DNA of 16,042 nucleotides. Source: Halothece sp964463655. Its GTDB lineage: Bacteria > Cyanobacteriota > Cyanobacteriia > Cyanobacteriales > Rubidibacteraceae. Below, piece after piece: positions 1 to 7,541 of the stretch (position 1 is its first letter; each line of letters starts with the position of its first letter). Location: contig CAYXDG010000073.1 of NCBI GenBank assembly GCA_964463655.1, positions 1 to 16,042 on the forward strand. Reading direction: 5' to 3'. A model generated the notes under the pieces. The model saw nothing but the letters and a program-made list of their open reading frames with translations. It searched no databases and had not been told where the DNA came from. A program made the translations under genes and the position numbers.

Positions 1-296
1 ATCAAAGAGTGAAGGAATTGATTATTGAAGCAGTAGGGGAGATAAATTGTGAAATGATTGCTTTAGAAACGCATGATGATCATGTTCATCTCTTCGTTAA
101 TGCTCACCCTCGATTAGCTCCCTATCAAATCATGCACAAGGTTAAAGGATATTCTTCTCATTTTTTAAGAAAGGAGTATCCTTGGTTGAAACAAAAACTT
201 CCCAGTCTCTGGACAAGAAGTTATTTTGTCTCTACTGCTGGCAAAGTTTCAGGTGATACGATTAAGCGGTATGTAGAGGCTCAGAAAAGCCACTGA
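1..296 (+). CDS. tnpA: IS200/IS605-family transposase TnpA, 5' end outside window
   Basis: This is the C-terminal two thirds of a Y1 HUH transposase, the single-strand transposase of IS200/IS605 elements. The metal-binding HUH motif is the H-V-H in DDHVHLFV (codons at about 81-89). The candidate catalytic tyrosine is in IKRYVEAQ, seven residues before the C-terminus, as expected for the family. The frame stays open to base 1, so the GTG at position 9 is not a convincing start; the residues before it are Q-R. Family members are usually about 130-150 residues, so roughly 35-50 N-terminal residues lie to the left of the window. No defect is visible in the part present. A strong palindrome begins 8 bases after the stop codon and may be part of the element's right end. 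Function is assigned from motifs; whether the element is active cannot be judged. Confidence 0.88.
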   Translation, partial: QRVKELIIEAVGEINCEMIALETHDDHVHLFVNAHPRLAPYQIMHKVKGYSSHFLRKEYPWLKQKLPSLWTRSYFVSTAGKVSGDTIKRYVEAQKSH

Positions 297-304
297 TTGG
301 ATTT

Positions 305-363
305 GTTAACTTCGGGATATCGTAGGCGCGAAGCGACTTCTCGCAGAGTATCCCTCAGTTAAC
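305..363. repeat. 59-bp palindromic element downstream of tnpA
   Basis: This is a nested inverted repeat. GTTAAC (305-310) pairs with GTTAAC (358-363). GGGATA (314-319) pairs with TATCCC (349-354). Inside these, GCGCGAAG pairs with CTTCTCGC with one mismatch around a CGA loop. It resembles the short, mobile palindromes scattered through cyanobacterial genomes. It could also be the subterminal hairpin that IS200/IS605 transposases recognise at the right end. No second copy was seen in this window. Confidence 0.7.
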
Positions 364-506
364 CCGCCTTAGATGAGGGGCTGTCATCTGAGGTCTCTGA
401 GGATGTTTATACGCCCCGTCCAAGGGCTAAAAGCACGTTGGCACGTGCGGTGCTTTCTGTAAGATTAGATGCGCTCAATCAGGTAGGAAATGTCAGCCTA
501 GGGTAG
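363..506 (+). pseudogene. possible TnpB C-terminal tail relic
   Basis: Between a TAA (360-362) and a TAG (504-506) lies an open frame of 47 codons with no credible start. It ends in the peptide VLSVRLDALNQVGNVSLG. Its position directly after tnpA, its basic and small-residue composition, and its lack of a start suggest the divergent C-terminal tail of an IS605-type TnpB whose body is gone. The zinc-finger cysteines diagnostic of TnpB are not present, so this is a weak call. It may be chance open sequence or the right end of the insertion element. Confidence 0.25.
428..455. repeat. short hairpin AAAGCAC/GTGCTTT
   Basis: AAAGCAC and GTGCTTT face each other across a spacer that contains the self-complementary GCACGTGC. 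It lies between the tnpA remnant and the 3' end of the minus-strand mutase gene. There is no T-run in either direction, so it is not a clear terminator. It may be a right-end hairpin of the insertion element. Confidence 0.4.
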
Positions 507-533
507 AGCGTAGGAAACTTGGTTTGTTATTCG

Positions 534-1973
534 TCATAATTGGCTAGCCCAAGTTTTTGCCCAGTTTAAAATTGCTCTCACTTGCTGATCATTGTCGGCT
601 TCACAATAAAGTCGGAGCAGGGGTTCTGTGCCACTAAATCGCACTAATAACCAACTGTTATCAGCAAGGCGGAATTTATAACCGTCAACGGTTTGACAGT
701 CTTTAACGGCTAAATCAGCAATGGTTGTGGGAGGATCGGTCGCCAGAATATTCTGGACTCGTTGCTTACTGGCTTCATCAGCAAGAGAAAGATCAATGCG
801 ATCATAAGCAGAATAAAAGTTGACTTGGTTTTGCAGTCCTTGGTAAAGGCGACCTAAGTCTTTTTCCGCAACCACAACCGCCTCGATCGCGTACAAAGCC
901 GATAAGAGCGCGTCTCGTTCGGGAATATGACTCCCATAACCGATTCCCCCTGATTCTTCTCCCCCTAACAACACGGGCGCGTCTAACATTCGCTCCGCAA
1001 TATATTTATACCCGATCGCCGTTTCATACACAGGTCGTTGATAATGCTTCGCCACCAGAGGAATCAAATCTGAGCCACTGACGGTCTTGACCACTTCCCC
1101 GCTCAACCCGTGATGATTTACCAAATGCTCAATTAAAATGGGAATCAACACCTGTGAGCTTAAGAAATTCCCTTCCCCATCAACAGCAGCAACGCGATCG
1201 CTGTCGCCATCAAAAACTAATCCAACTCGCAATTCATCCTGATGATTTTGTTTGGCGGTATTAATGGCTCGAAACAGGTCGGGAATATAGCGGGGGAGGG
1301 GTTCAGGAGGATTCCCACCAAATAAGGGATCGCGATCGCCGTTAAGTTCCATTACCCCATCTCCCAGCAAACGAGACAGCCCCCCTGCGGCTGCGCCGTG
1401 CATCACATCCGCAAAAATCCCTAACTTGCCTTGGGCGATCGCCGCTTGAATCCGTGCTACATCCACTTTTGACTGTAGGGCAGTGGTGTAACTATCCCAA
1501 GGATTAAAAAACTTCAAGCTCCCCGGGGAATCGGCGATCGAGCTTTCTCCTTGAGCGAAGCGCTCTTCAATTTCGGCTGTGAGTTCGCGAGTAACAGACC
1601 CGCCAAACGCCCCTTTCACTTTGAGACCCAAATATTCTGCAGGATTATGGCTGGCGGTTAAAACCAGCGCTCCCAGGGCTGATTGGTCTTTCACCGCCCA
1701 ACTTAAGGCGGGAGTTGGGGAATAGGTTTGAGCAAGCAGGACATCAAAGCCAGCACTTTGGATAGCTTCGGCAGTAGTTTGGGCAAACTTTTCCGCGAGA
1801 AAACGGCGATCGTAGCCGACAATGATTAAAGACTGTTGCCCTTGCTTAGCGTAGTATTTTGCTAATACTCGCGCTGCTAACTTGGCCACCTGAGCGACTC
1901 GTTCAAAGGTAAAATCCGCAGCAATGATCCCGCGCCAGCCATCCGTTCCAAATTTTATGGTTGAAGAACTCAT
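534..1973 (-). CDS. phosphoglucomutase/phosphomannomutase family phosphohexomutase
   Basis: This is an alpha-D-phosphohexomutase of 479 residues, full length for the cyanobacterial phosphoglucomutase/phosphomannomutase group. It moves a phosphate between C1 and C6 of a hexose in the cytoplasm, feeding nucleotide-sugar and cell-envelope synthesis. All four family signatures are present: the N-terminal GTDGWRG (9-15), the phosphoserine loop TASHNP with Ser108 (106-111), the metal-binding DGDSDR (255-260) and the sugar-specificity loop GGEESGG (337-343). The phosphate-binding RFSGTEP sits near the C-terminus (445-451). Substrate preference (glucose, mannose or glucosamine phosphate) cannot be settled by eye, so no symbol is given. 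The gene starts 23 bases after the small gene upstream on the same strand and is probably cotranscribed with it. No strong Shine-Dalgarno sequence precedes the ATG. Confidence 0.93.
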   Translation of the reverse strand: MSSSTIKFGTDGWRGIIAADFTFERVAQVAKLAARVLAKYYAKQGQQSLIIVGYDRRFLAEKFAQTTAEAIQSAGFDVLLAQTYSPTPALSWAVKDQSALGALVLTASHNPAEYLGLKVKGAFGGSVTRELTAEIEERFAQGESSIADSPGSLKFFNPWDSYTTALQSKVDVARIQAAIAQGKLGIFADVMHGAAAGGLSRLLGDGVMELNGDRDPLFGGNPPEPLPRYIPDLFRAINTAKQNHQDELRVGLVFDGDSDRVAAVDGEGNFLSSQVLIPILIEHLVNHHGLSGEVVKTVSGSDLIPLVAKHYQRPVYETAIGYKYIAERMLDAPVLLGGEESGGIGYGSHIPERDALLSALYAIEAVVVAEKDLGRLYQGLQNQVNFYSAYDRIDLSLADEASKQRVQNILATDPPTTIADLAVKDCQTVDGYKFRLADNSWLLVRFSGTEPLLRLYCEADNDQQVRAILNWAKTWASQL

Positions 1974-1996
1974 CTTAATTAATCATTAATTTAAAG

Positions 1997-2338
1997 TCAA
2001 TCTATTGGCGAATCGTGATTACTGTCTAGATTGTGAGGGTGAGCATCCTTCTCACTAAATTCTAAATGAATCAGCAGCGATCGCAGCTTCATCCGTTCAA
2101 TATAAGGCCAACCGCCCTTTTCTTCAATCTCGCGCAAGAGTTGATACAATTCATGGCGAGTATTAGGAAGAGCCGGACTAAACAACTTTTCCCGAATTTG
2201 CCAATGGATTTGTTCAACGACACGCAACAGAGCCAGCAGCGCGGAGCAATCCCCTTGATACTTTTCAGCAATCTCTAAGATCATAGACTGCATGAGAGCC
2301 ACTTCCTCTGTCAATTTTTGATTTTCCTTCTCATCCAT
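1997..2338 (-). CDS. small helical protein of unknown function
   Basis: This is a 113-residue protein that I do not recognise. It has no signal peptide and no membrane segment. It is rich in Glu, Leu and Lys, and predicted by eye to be mostly alpha-helical; residues 1-50 could form a short coiled coil. A central stretch reads REIEEKGGWPYIERMK, and the C-terminal 20 residues are polar (His, Asp, Asn, Ser) and probably disordered. It is the first gene of a two-gene minus-strand unit, 23 bases before the phosphohexomutase. Its start faces psbO across a 311-base divergent region. The tight spacing suggests coexpression with the mutase, but nothing in the sequence shows a functional link. The start is the only ATG near the beginning of the frame. 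Confidence 0.75.
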   Translation of the reverse strand: MDEKENQKLTEEVALMQSMILEIAEKYQGDCSALLALLRVVEQIHWQIREKLFSPALPNTRHELYQLLREIEEKGGWPYIERMKLRSLLIHLEFSEKDAHPHNLDSNHDSPID

Positions 2339-2649
2339 TAGAACAAGTTACAAAACTTAATTTTCAAGCGAGACTTAACACCTTTCCTCGTAGGAAAAGC
2401 AACAGTAGAGTGTACAATGCCTAATTGGAAGTTCAACAAGTTTTCGGATTCTCGTAAGATTCTGGCAACCAGAAAGACTTAGGGAGTTGAAAACCGATTG
2501 GACACAATTGCGCCCTAGTGTGCTTAACTCAAACCTACCATTATCTTATCGAGATCAGGGTTCGAGCCAACAATTTCACCGCATCTGGTGGGCGCAAAGC
2601 ATCAACTTGCTGTCGCGGAGAGTATTTGAAAAGAGGAATCAAAACAATT
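2339..2649. promoter_or_regulatory. divergent promoter region and long psbO leader
   Basis: This 311-base region separates the minus-strand gene starting at 2338 from psbO and holds no credible gene. It contains two perfect hairpins: TTTCCT/AGGAAA (2383-2397, 3-base loop) and TTCTGG/CCAGAA (2460-2474, loop CAA). A -10-like TACAAT lies at 2413-2418 on the plus strand, with no clear -35. If that is the psbO promoter, the 5' leader is about 225 bases, and the second hairpin lies inside it. An open frame runs in phase into psbO from a GTG at 2518, but the PsbO signal peptide begins only at 2650, so I treat the earlier part as untranslated. Confidence 0.45.
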
Positions 2650-3486
2650 ATGAAATATCGTGCAATCATTGCCACCGTCTTGGCGCTGTGTTTAGGAGTT
2701 TTAACCGCTTGCTCAGAAGAGCCTAGCGACTTTGTAGATAAAAGTCAACTCACCTACGACCAAGTATTGGGAACAGGATTAGCAAATAAGTGTCCTCGAT
2801 TAGCATCAGGCCGACGAGGAACAATCGAAGTTTCCACTGGGGAAACTTATAAAATCAAAGATATGTGCTTACAACCCATTGAGTTTTTTGTCAAAGAAGA
2901 GCCAACCAATCAACGTCGGGAAGCAGAATTTGTTTCTGGCAAGCTGTTAACTCGATCATCTTCTAGTTTGGATCAAATTACGGCTAACTTAAAACTGGAA
3001 GAAGATGGCAGATTCTTCTTTGAAGAAATTGATGGCATTGACTTTCAGCCAGTGACGGTGCAACTGCCGGGAGGAGAGCAAGTTCCTTTCTTGTTTACCA
3101 TTAAAGGGTTAACGGCTCGTACAGAAGCAGATTCCCAAAACATTACCACCTCTACTGACTTTGAAGGAGACTTCCGAGTTCCTTCCTATCGGGGGGCTTT
3201 ATTCCTTGATCCGAAAGGACGGGGGGTTGCTACAGGTTATGATAATGCGATCGCCCTTCCCGCTCAAGCCGATGACGAAGAACTCCAACGAGCGAATGTC
3301 AAACGCTTTGTGGAAGGGAAAGGACACATTTCTCTACAGGTGGAAAAAGTGGATCAAGTCACTGGGGAATTTGCAGGTACTTTTGAAAGTGATCAACCTT
3401 CTGATACCGACTTAGGGGCTCAAGAGCCAGAAGATGTAAAGATTCGTGGCATTTTCTACGGACGCATCGAAGAAGCAACTAGCTAG
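2650..3486 (+). CDS. psbO: photosystem II manganese-stabilising protein PsbO
   Basis: PsbO is the extrinsic 33-kDa subunit of photosystem II. It sits on the lumenal side and stabilises the Mn4CaO5 oxygen-evolving cluster. The ATG at 2650 gives 278 residues and starts a clean export signal, MKYRAIIATVLALCLGVLTAC, ending in a lipobox-like LTAC. The mature part opens with the family motif LTYDQVLGTGLANKCP. The paired cysteines that form the PsbO disulfide are in NKCPRL and DMCLQP. Further beta-barrel motifs such as LTARTEADSQNI and FKGDFRVPSYRG-like sequence (here FEGDFRVPSYRG) follow. An AAGAGGA sequence at 2631-2637 is the likely ribosome binding site, a little far from the ATG. A GC-rich hairpin follows the stop by 10 bases and probably insulates the gene from alr. 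Confidence 0.97.
   Translation: MKYRAIIATVLALCLGVLTACSEEPSDFVDKSQLTYDQVLGTGLANKCPRLASGRRGTIEVSTGETYKIKDMCLQPIEFFVKEEPTNQRREAEFVSGKLLTRSSSSLDQITANLKLEEDGRFFFEEIDGIDFQPVTVQLPGGEQVPFLFTIKGLTARTEADSQNITTSTDFEGDFRVPSYRGALFLDPKGRGVATGYDNAIALPAQADDEELQRANVKRFVEGKGHISLQVEKVDQVTGEFAGTFESDQPSDTDLGAQEPEDVKIRGIFYGRIEEATS
3247..3254. repeat. HIP1 octamer, one representative of many
   Basis: GCGATCGC is the highly iterated palindrome of many cyanobacterial genomes. Exact copies include 3247-3254 (inside psbO), 4186-4193 (inside alr), 8167-8174 (inside the terD hairpin) and 16035-16042 (window end). Many further copies are scattered through both coding and non-coding DNA. It supports the cyanobacterial origin of the whole window. 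Confidence 0.95.
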
Positions 3487-3496
3487 TCTTCAGCAA

Positions 3497-3514
3497 GGGG
3501 GAAACTTTTCCCCC
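3497..3514 (+). terminator. GC-rich hairpin after psbO
   Basis: GGGGGAAA (3497-3504) pairs with TTTCCCCC (3507-3514), ten bases after the psbO stop. It is very stable but is followed by TCCAATTAAT rather than a T-run. It may therefore act as a 3' stabiliser or processing end as much as a terminator. Confidence 0.5.
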
Positions 3515-3573
3515 TCCAATTAATACAGTCATATCAAAATAATTTTTCAGTGATCCTGTGTGAGGAGTGAATC

Positions 3574-4755
3574 ATGGTCTTAAGTTGGGAGCAATCAACC
3601 CCCATCAAAACTCTCTTAGAAACCTCGATTCCCACCCAACGTGCTTGGGTAACCATCAACGAAACCGCTTTATCCCATAATGTCAGAGAAATCAAGGGAT
3701 TACTTTCTCCCCAGACTCACTTGATGGCGGTGGTGAAAGCAGATGCTTATGGTCATGGCGCAGTGAAAGTGGCAAAAACTGTCTTAGCTGCTGGGGGAGA
3801 AGCCTTGGCTGTGGCAACCTTACAAGAAGGAATTGATTTACGTCTAGCTGATATTCAAGCGCCGATCTTGGTTTTAGGGGTCATCAACAGCGTTGAAGAA
3901 GTGCAGGCACTGATCCGATGGCAGTTAGACGCAACGTTATGTTCTCCTCAACAAGCGCGGTTGTTTGGGGAAACCTCAGAAGCGTTGGGAAAAACTTTAC
4001 CTGTTCATCTCAAGTTAGACACAGGAATGTCTCGTTTAGGGGTCTTGTGGGAGGATGCGGTTTCCTTTGTGCGCTGTGTGCAAGGGTTTCCTCGTTTAGA
4101 AATTAAAAGTGTTTATTCCCATCTAGCTACTGCCGATGAAGAAGATGATACCTTTATGCAGGTGCAAAAACAACGTTATGATAGCGCGATCGCCCAATTA
4201 AAAACCATTGGCTTTACCCCTCCTTCTCTTCATCTAGCTAACTCAGCCGCCACCCTGCGTAACCCTCGGTTTCACTATGATTGGGTGCGAGTGGGATTAG
4301 CGATTTATGGGTTGTTTCCCTCCCCCCATTTAAGCGCGATTTGCCACCTGAAACCCGTTTTAGAGGTAAAAGCTCGAATTACCCAAATTAAAAGCATTCC
4401 TGCAGGTGCTGGGGTGAGCTACGGACATCAATTTATCAGCGATCGCCCTTCCCGCATTGCTGTTGTGGGCATTGGTTATGCCGATGGCGTACCTCGTAAT
4501 CTGTCTAACCGCCTAGCAGTGCTATTGAACGGAAGACGAGTCTCTCAAATTGGCGCAATTACAATGGATCAGATGATGCTAGACTTAACAGACTGTGCAG
4601 AAGTCCAGACTGGCGATCTTGTCACTTTAATCGGAACAGAACGAGAAGAGATCATTACAGCAGATGATTGGGCGCAACAGCTAGGAACAATTTCTTGGGA
4701 GATTTTATGTGGGTTTAAGCACCGTTTGCCACGTATTGCCATTACAGCAGACTAA
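3574..4755 (+). CDS. alr: alanine racemase
   Basis: This PLP-dependent enzyme interconverts L- and D-alanine for peptidoglycan. At 393 residues it is full length for the family (about 360-400). The PLP lysine is K55 in VVKADAYGHG. The second catalytic base is Y283 in AGVSYGHQF, next to the conserved GIGYADGVPR. The C-terminal beta-domain carries GAITMDQMMLDL (about 328-338), which contributes to the other active site in the dimer. Residues 1-20 are an extension before the usual start of the barrel. GAGGAG at 3562-3567 is a good Shine-Dalgarno sequence seven bases before the ATG. The gene ends inside the 3' end of the convergent helicase gene, a 4-base overlap, so the two transcripts must read into each other. 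Confidence 0.96.
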   Translation: MVLSWEQSTPIKTLLETSIPTQRAWVTINETALSHNVREIKGLLSPQTHLMAVVKADAYGHGAVKVAKTVLAAGGEALAVATLQEGIDLRLADIQAPILVLGVINSVEEVQALIRWQLDATLCSPQQARLFGETSEALGKTLPVHLKLDTGMSRLGVLWEDAVSFVRCVQGFPRLEIKSVYSHLATADEEDDTFMQVQKQRYDSAIAQLKTIGFTPPSLHLANSAATLRNPRFHYDWVRVGLAIYGLFPSPHLSAICHLKPVLEVKARITQIKSIPAGAGVSYGHQFISDRPSRIAVVGIGYADGVPRNLSNRLAVLLNGRRVSQIGAITMDQMMLDLTDCAEVQTGDLVTLIGTEREEIITADDWAQQLGTISWEILCGFKHRLPRIAITAD

Positions 4756-7025
4756 TCAATTGCAACAACAGCATCAGGAAACTGTTTTTTCAACGCGGGA
4801 AAGAAGGGAGAAGGCTTTTTATCTTGCAATGAGTTTCCCCCTTTGAGGGCATACTGATTCCAGCGAAAGGGCGCTTTTCCAGCAGCAGATAGCCAGAGGA
4901 GACGTTTTGCGCGAGTCATGGCTACATAAAAGAGGCGATACTCTTCAGCAGTGTGTAATTCTCCCGCTTTTTCCCAGTCTGTTGTGGGAGGGTTGAAGGC
5001 GATGGGTTGGTTTTGATATTGAGCATGGACAATCCCCCGAATGCGCGATCGCGCCACTTCTGATAAAGTAAAATCACCGAGGAACTTTTGGGGAGTCGGA
5101 ACCCGATGCTGACCTGGGAGATTATCTTCATGAAGGAAAGGAATAAACACATAATCCCAGTCTAAGCCCTTTGCTTTGTGCATGGTAATAATCGTCACCT
5201 GTTTGGCTTTAACATACTGTTCATCGCTGTCTTCATCGATGCTGGTAAACTCTTCTGTGTTCATCATCTCCTCTAGCACTGGGATAATTTCCCCTAGAGA
5301 ACTCTGTCCTTCTGTCTCCAGACGAAGCTGTTCTGATAATTTATGAACCGTTGCTAATTCCGAGGCGTTATAATTGAGGGTTAATCCTAAGAAAGAAATC
5401 AATTGATAACTATGAAGTCCGATACGGGCTTTGAGTAAGTTTCGGCAGTATTGCGCTGCAACCAGTGCTGGTGCTGGGGGTCTGGTTTCTAGGGGAGTAG
5501 GATATAAAAACCGTTCGGGATAAGTCGCAAGGGCGCTAAGGTCTTGTTTTGGGATTAAATTCCGTTTGGTTAATACTTCTAAGGCTGCTTTGATATAATC
5601 ACTCGAATGAGGCTGATTGAGAAATTGCAGTAGCTTTAAGATTGCATTGGGAATTTCTGAGGAACGGTTACTCTGACTGACTTCATAAACGCCAATGTCA
5701 TGATCCCGTTGGAGATGGCTTAAATTCTCAGCCAGAAATGTTCCTTGACGGTTATTTCGCACTAAAATCGCTGCATTATGATCAGGATTAGCGGTGAGGA
5801 GAGTCTGAATGCGATCGCTGATGCGTTCAACTGTTTCCAAAATATCCTTTGGGGTATGAATTTCTAAACCCTGATCTCTCGGAGAGGGATTCGCATCTGG
5901 TTGGGGGTCATCGGGGGGAACAGGATGAATATCTTGGACGCGAAAGGGAAGTTCTCGGGGATGATTTTGGTTTCCCCAGCGTAAGAAAAAATTTGCAGCC
6001 TCGATGATAATCTGGGTGCTACGTCCTGCTTGATCCATCTGTGCTAACCGATTCTCCTGTTGACAGCTTTCGCAAAACAGACGGAAATAAATCGGGTCAG
6101 CAGGGGTAAAGGTAGAATTAATCGCTTGATTGGGATCGCCTACTCGCACTAAGTTAGGGGGTGTTTCAGGATGATTGATATCGCTGGCAAGGATTTCTAA
6201 GAGTTGTGCTTGTAAGGGACTAGAATCTTGCGCTTCATCTTCAAAGATGCCATAAATTTGTCCCTGTAGCTGTTCCGCGATCGCAGGAGATTGCAGCACT
6301 CGCAACGCCCCTAAAATCATATCATTGTAGTCGATTAAACTGCGCGATCGCGCCGTCTCTGTGTAAAGTTCATACAGTCCAGCCGTCACCCCAAGAATAT
6401 TATAATTATCTCTTGTATGAGCGCTTAACTCCCACAACACTTCTGGAGATAAACCAGAACTTTTTGCTTCTTGGACAGCCGTTTTCGTTAACTTGGGTAA
6501 TGTCTCGGTGCGTAACACCGACTGACGACGAATCTGTTCTGTTTCCTCCCCATCAAATTCATGACCCATGAGGAGGGTTTTATAATCATCGGGATATTTC
6601 ATCATCCATTGTTCAACGGTGTCTTTAATCAGACGATGACTTTGAGTCGGATTAACTAAAGTGGTCGTTTCAGGATTGAGACCTGATAAATTGGGATAAC
6701 GAGACGCAATTGTTAACGCTAGTCCATGTAAGGTATGTACTGCAAACCCTGCAGGAGGATAGTCTAATTGTTGCAGATAGCTGGTAATTTTCGTTTTAAT
6801 ACTGCTCGCAGCAGACCTTGTAAACGTAACAACAATTAACTGTCGTTTCGGATTAAGATCATGCTTAATGATCGCGATCGCAGCTGCGATCGCCATTCCC
6901 GTTGACTTTCCAGCACCAGGCACCGCAGACACGGCTAGTTTTCCCCCTTCCCAGTCCGCTAACGGCTGTTGTCCCACTCGTAACTGATTTCTCAGCTTGA
7001 TTAATTCTTCTTCCATACTACTCAA
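4752..7025 (-). CDS. UvrD/Rep-type superfamily 1 DNA helicase
   Basis: This is an ATP-dependent 3'-5' DNA helicase of the UvrD/PcrA/Rep type, likely used in repair or in clearing replication blocks. Motifs in order are: Walker A VPGAGKST (35-42), motif Ia VVTFTRSAASSI (65-76), Walker B DEAQD (263-267), motif III VGDPNQAI (295-302), motif IV-like QAGRSTQ, motif V MHKAKGLDWDYVF (615-627) and motif VI YVAMTRAKR (700-708). DEAQD replaces the commoner DEYQD. A Pro/Asp-rich linker (PPDDPQPDANPSPRDQG) lies mid-protein. At 757 residues it has no obvious nuclease extension. Two starts are possible. The TTG at 7025 has AGAGGA five bases upstream; the ATG at 7016 is a stronger codon, but the same site is then 14 bases away. 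The gene converges on alr with a 4-base overlap. Confidence 0.9.
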   Translation of the reverse strand: MSSMEEELIKLRNQLRVGQQPLADWEGGKLAVSAVPGAGKSTGMAIAAAIAIIKHDLNPKRQLIVVTFTRSAASSIKTKITSYLQQLDYPPAGFAVHTLHGLALTIASRYPNLSGLNPETTTLVNPTQSHRLIKDTVEQWMMKYPDDYKTLLMGHEFDGEETEQIRRQSVLRTETLPKLTKTAVQEAKSSGLSPEVLWELSAHTRDNYNILGVTAGLYELYTETARSRSLIDYNDMILGALRVLQSPAIAEQLQGQIYGIFEDEAQDSSPLQAQLLEILASDINHPETPPNLVRVGDPNQAINSTFTPADPIYFRLFCESCQQENRLAQMDQAGRSTQIIIEAANFFLRWGNQNHPRELPFRVQDIHPVPPDDPQPDANPSPRDQGLEIHTPKDILETVERISDRIQTLLTANPDHNAAILVRNNRQGTFLAENLSHLQRDHDIGVYEVSQSNRSSEIPNAILKLLQFLNQPHSSDYIKAALEVLTKRNLIPKQDLSALATYPERFLYPTPLETRPPAPALVAAQYCRNLLKARIGLHSYQLISFLGLTLNYNASELATVHKLSEQLRLETEGQSSLGEIIPVLEEMMNTEEFTSIDEDSDEQYVKAKQVTIITMHKAKGLDWDYVFIPFLHEDNLPGQHRVPTPQKFLGDFTLSEVARSRIRGIVHAQYQNQPIAFNPPTTDWEKAGELHTAEEYRLFYVAMTRAKRLLWLSAAGKAPFRWNQYALKGGNSLQDKKPSPFFPALKKQFPDAVVAID

Positions 7026-7095
7026 CTCTATCCTCTAATCTTCAGGATAAATCAGAAATAGCAATCAGGTTCTAATATTTGGATACAGGAAGTAA

Positions 7096-7429
7096 GCATC
7101 CTATCCTCTCATTCATACCCATTATTGGCTCTCTGGTTGGGTTGGGATTCTAAATTAGTGATTGAAAAAAGAGATGATCACGAACGCGATCGCATTGTCT
7201 TTGCGGGACGCATTGGACATGAGGATTTAGGGGATCACTACTCAGCAGCAGATGTAACCGTTGTTCCTAGTCACTATGAACCGTTATGAGGAACTTATAC
7301 AAATCTAGACAGGTTGCGGAACAATTAAGTCTTATTTATCGTCAATTGTTGGCGCAATCTTTGATGGGAGAAACCCCCTTACCCCAACGACAAACTGATC
7401 CTTATCGTCCAGTTGCTTTAGCTTCTTAA
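7096..7429 (+). pseudogene. decayed GT4-family glycosyltransferase
   Basis: Three fragments of one glycosyltransferase lie in order but in different frames. The first (7111-7146) encodes IHTHYWLSGWVG, the acceptor-side motif of GT4 enzymes of the sucrose-phosphate-synthase/MshA type, then hits TAG at 7156. The second (7182-7286) encodes VFAGRIGHEDL followed by YSAADVTVVPSHYEPL, the donor-site block that in intact enzymes reads PSxYEPFG; it stops at TGA 7287. The third (about 7284-7429) encodes QVAEQLSLIYRQLLAQSL and runs to TAA at 7427, matching a C-terminal helix. Intact members are about 400 residues or more, whereas this remnant spans 334 bases. At least two large internal deletions and frame changes are therefore implied, and there is no start. 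Fragment identity rests on motifs read by eye. Confidence 0.75.
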
Positions 7430-7440
7430 GACCTTTAATC

Positions 7441-7457
7441 TAGCTTAAGAAAAGCTA
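7441..7457. repeat. small inverted repeat TAGCTT/AAGCTA
   Basis: A perfect 6-bp stem (7441-7446 with 7452-7457) and a 5-base loop lie 11 bases after the end of the glycosyltransferase relic. It could be the relic's old terminator hairpin, but it has only a short T-rich tail (ACAGTTTTCG). Confidence 0.35.
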
Positions 7458-7470
7458 CAGTTTTCGCGTT

Positions 7471-7523
7471 AGGGGTTGACTTTCACCACAAAAGTTGGGC
7501 AACCTAGTGGTTAGTTAACCCCT
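7471..7523 (+). promoter_or_regulatory. long imperfect hairpin just before the first terD
   Basis: AGGGGTTGACT (7471-7481) can pair with AGTTAACCCCT (7513-7523) over 11 positions, allowing one G-U. Inside this, CCAC (7486-7489) faces GTGG (7507-7510), and GTTG (7494-7497) faces CAAC (7500-7503). The structure ends five bases before the GAGGAAG ribosome binding site (7528-7534). It is either an operator palindrome or a 5'-leader RNA structure next to the translation start. There is no T-run, so a simple terminator is unlikely. Confidence 0.5.
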
Positions 7524-7541
7524 GAATGAGGAAGTTAGAAA

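Noticed and set aside
2066..2278. Plus-strand open frame opposite the small helical gene
   Set aside because: It has no ribosome binding site and no recognisable domain, and the minus-strand frame has normal protein composition and operon context.
2518..2649. N-terminal extension of PsbO from the GTG at 2518
   Set aside because: A typical signal peptide starts at 2650 and would be buried mid-protein; the upstream residues do not resemble any PsbO sequence.
7476..7481. TTGACT as a -35 for the first terD
   Set aside because: No -10-like hexamer lies 16-19 bases downstream, and the sequence is better explained as part of the hairpin arm.
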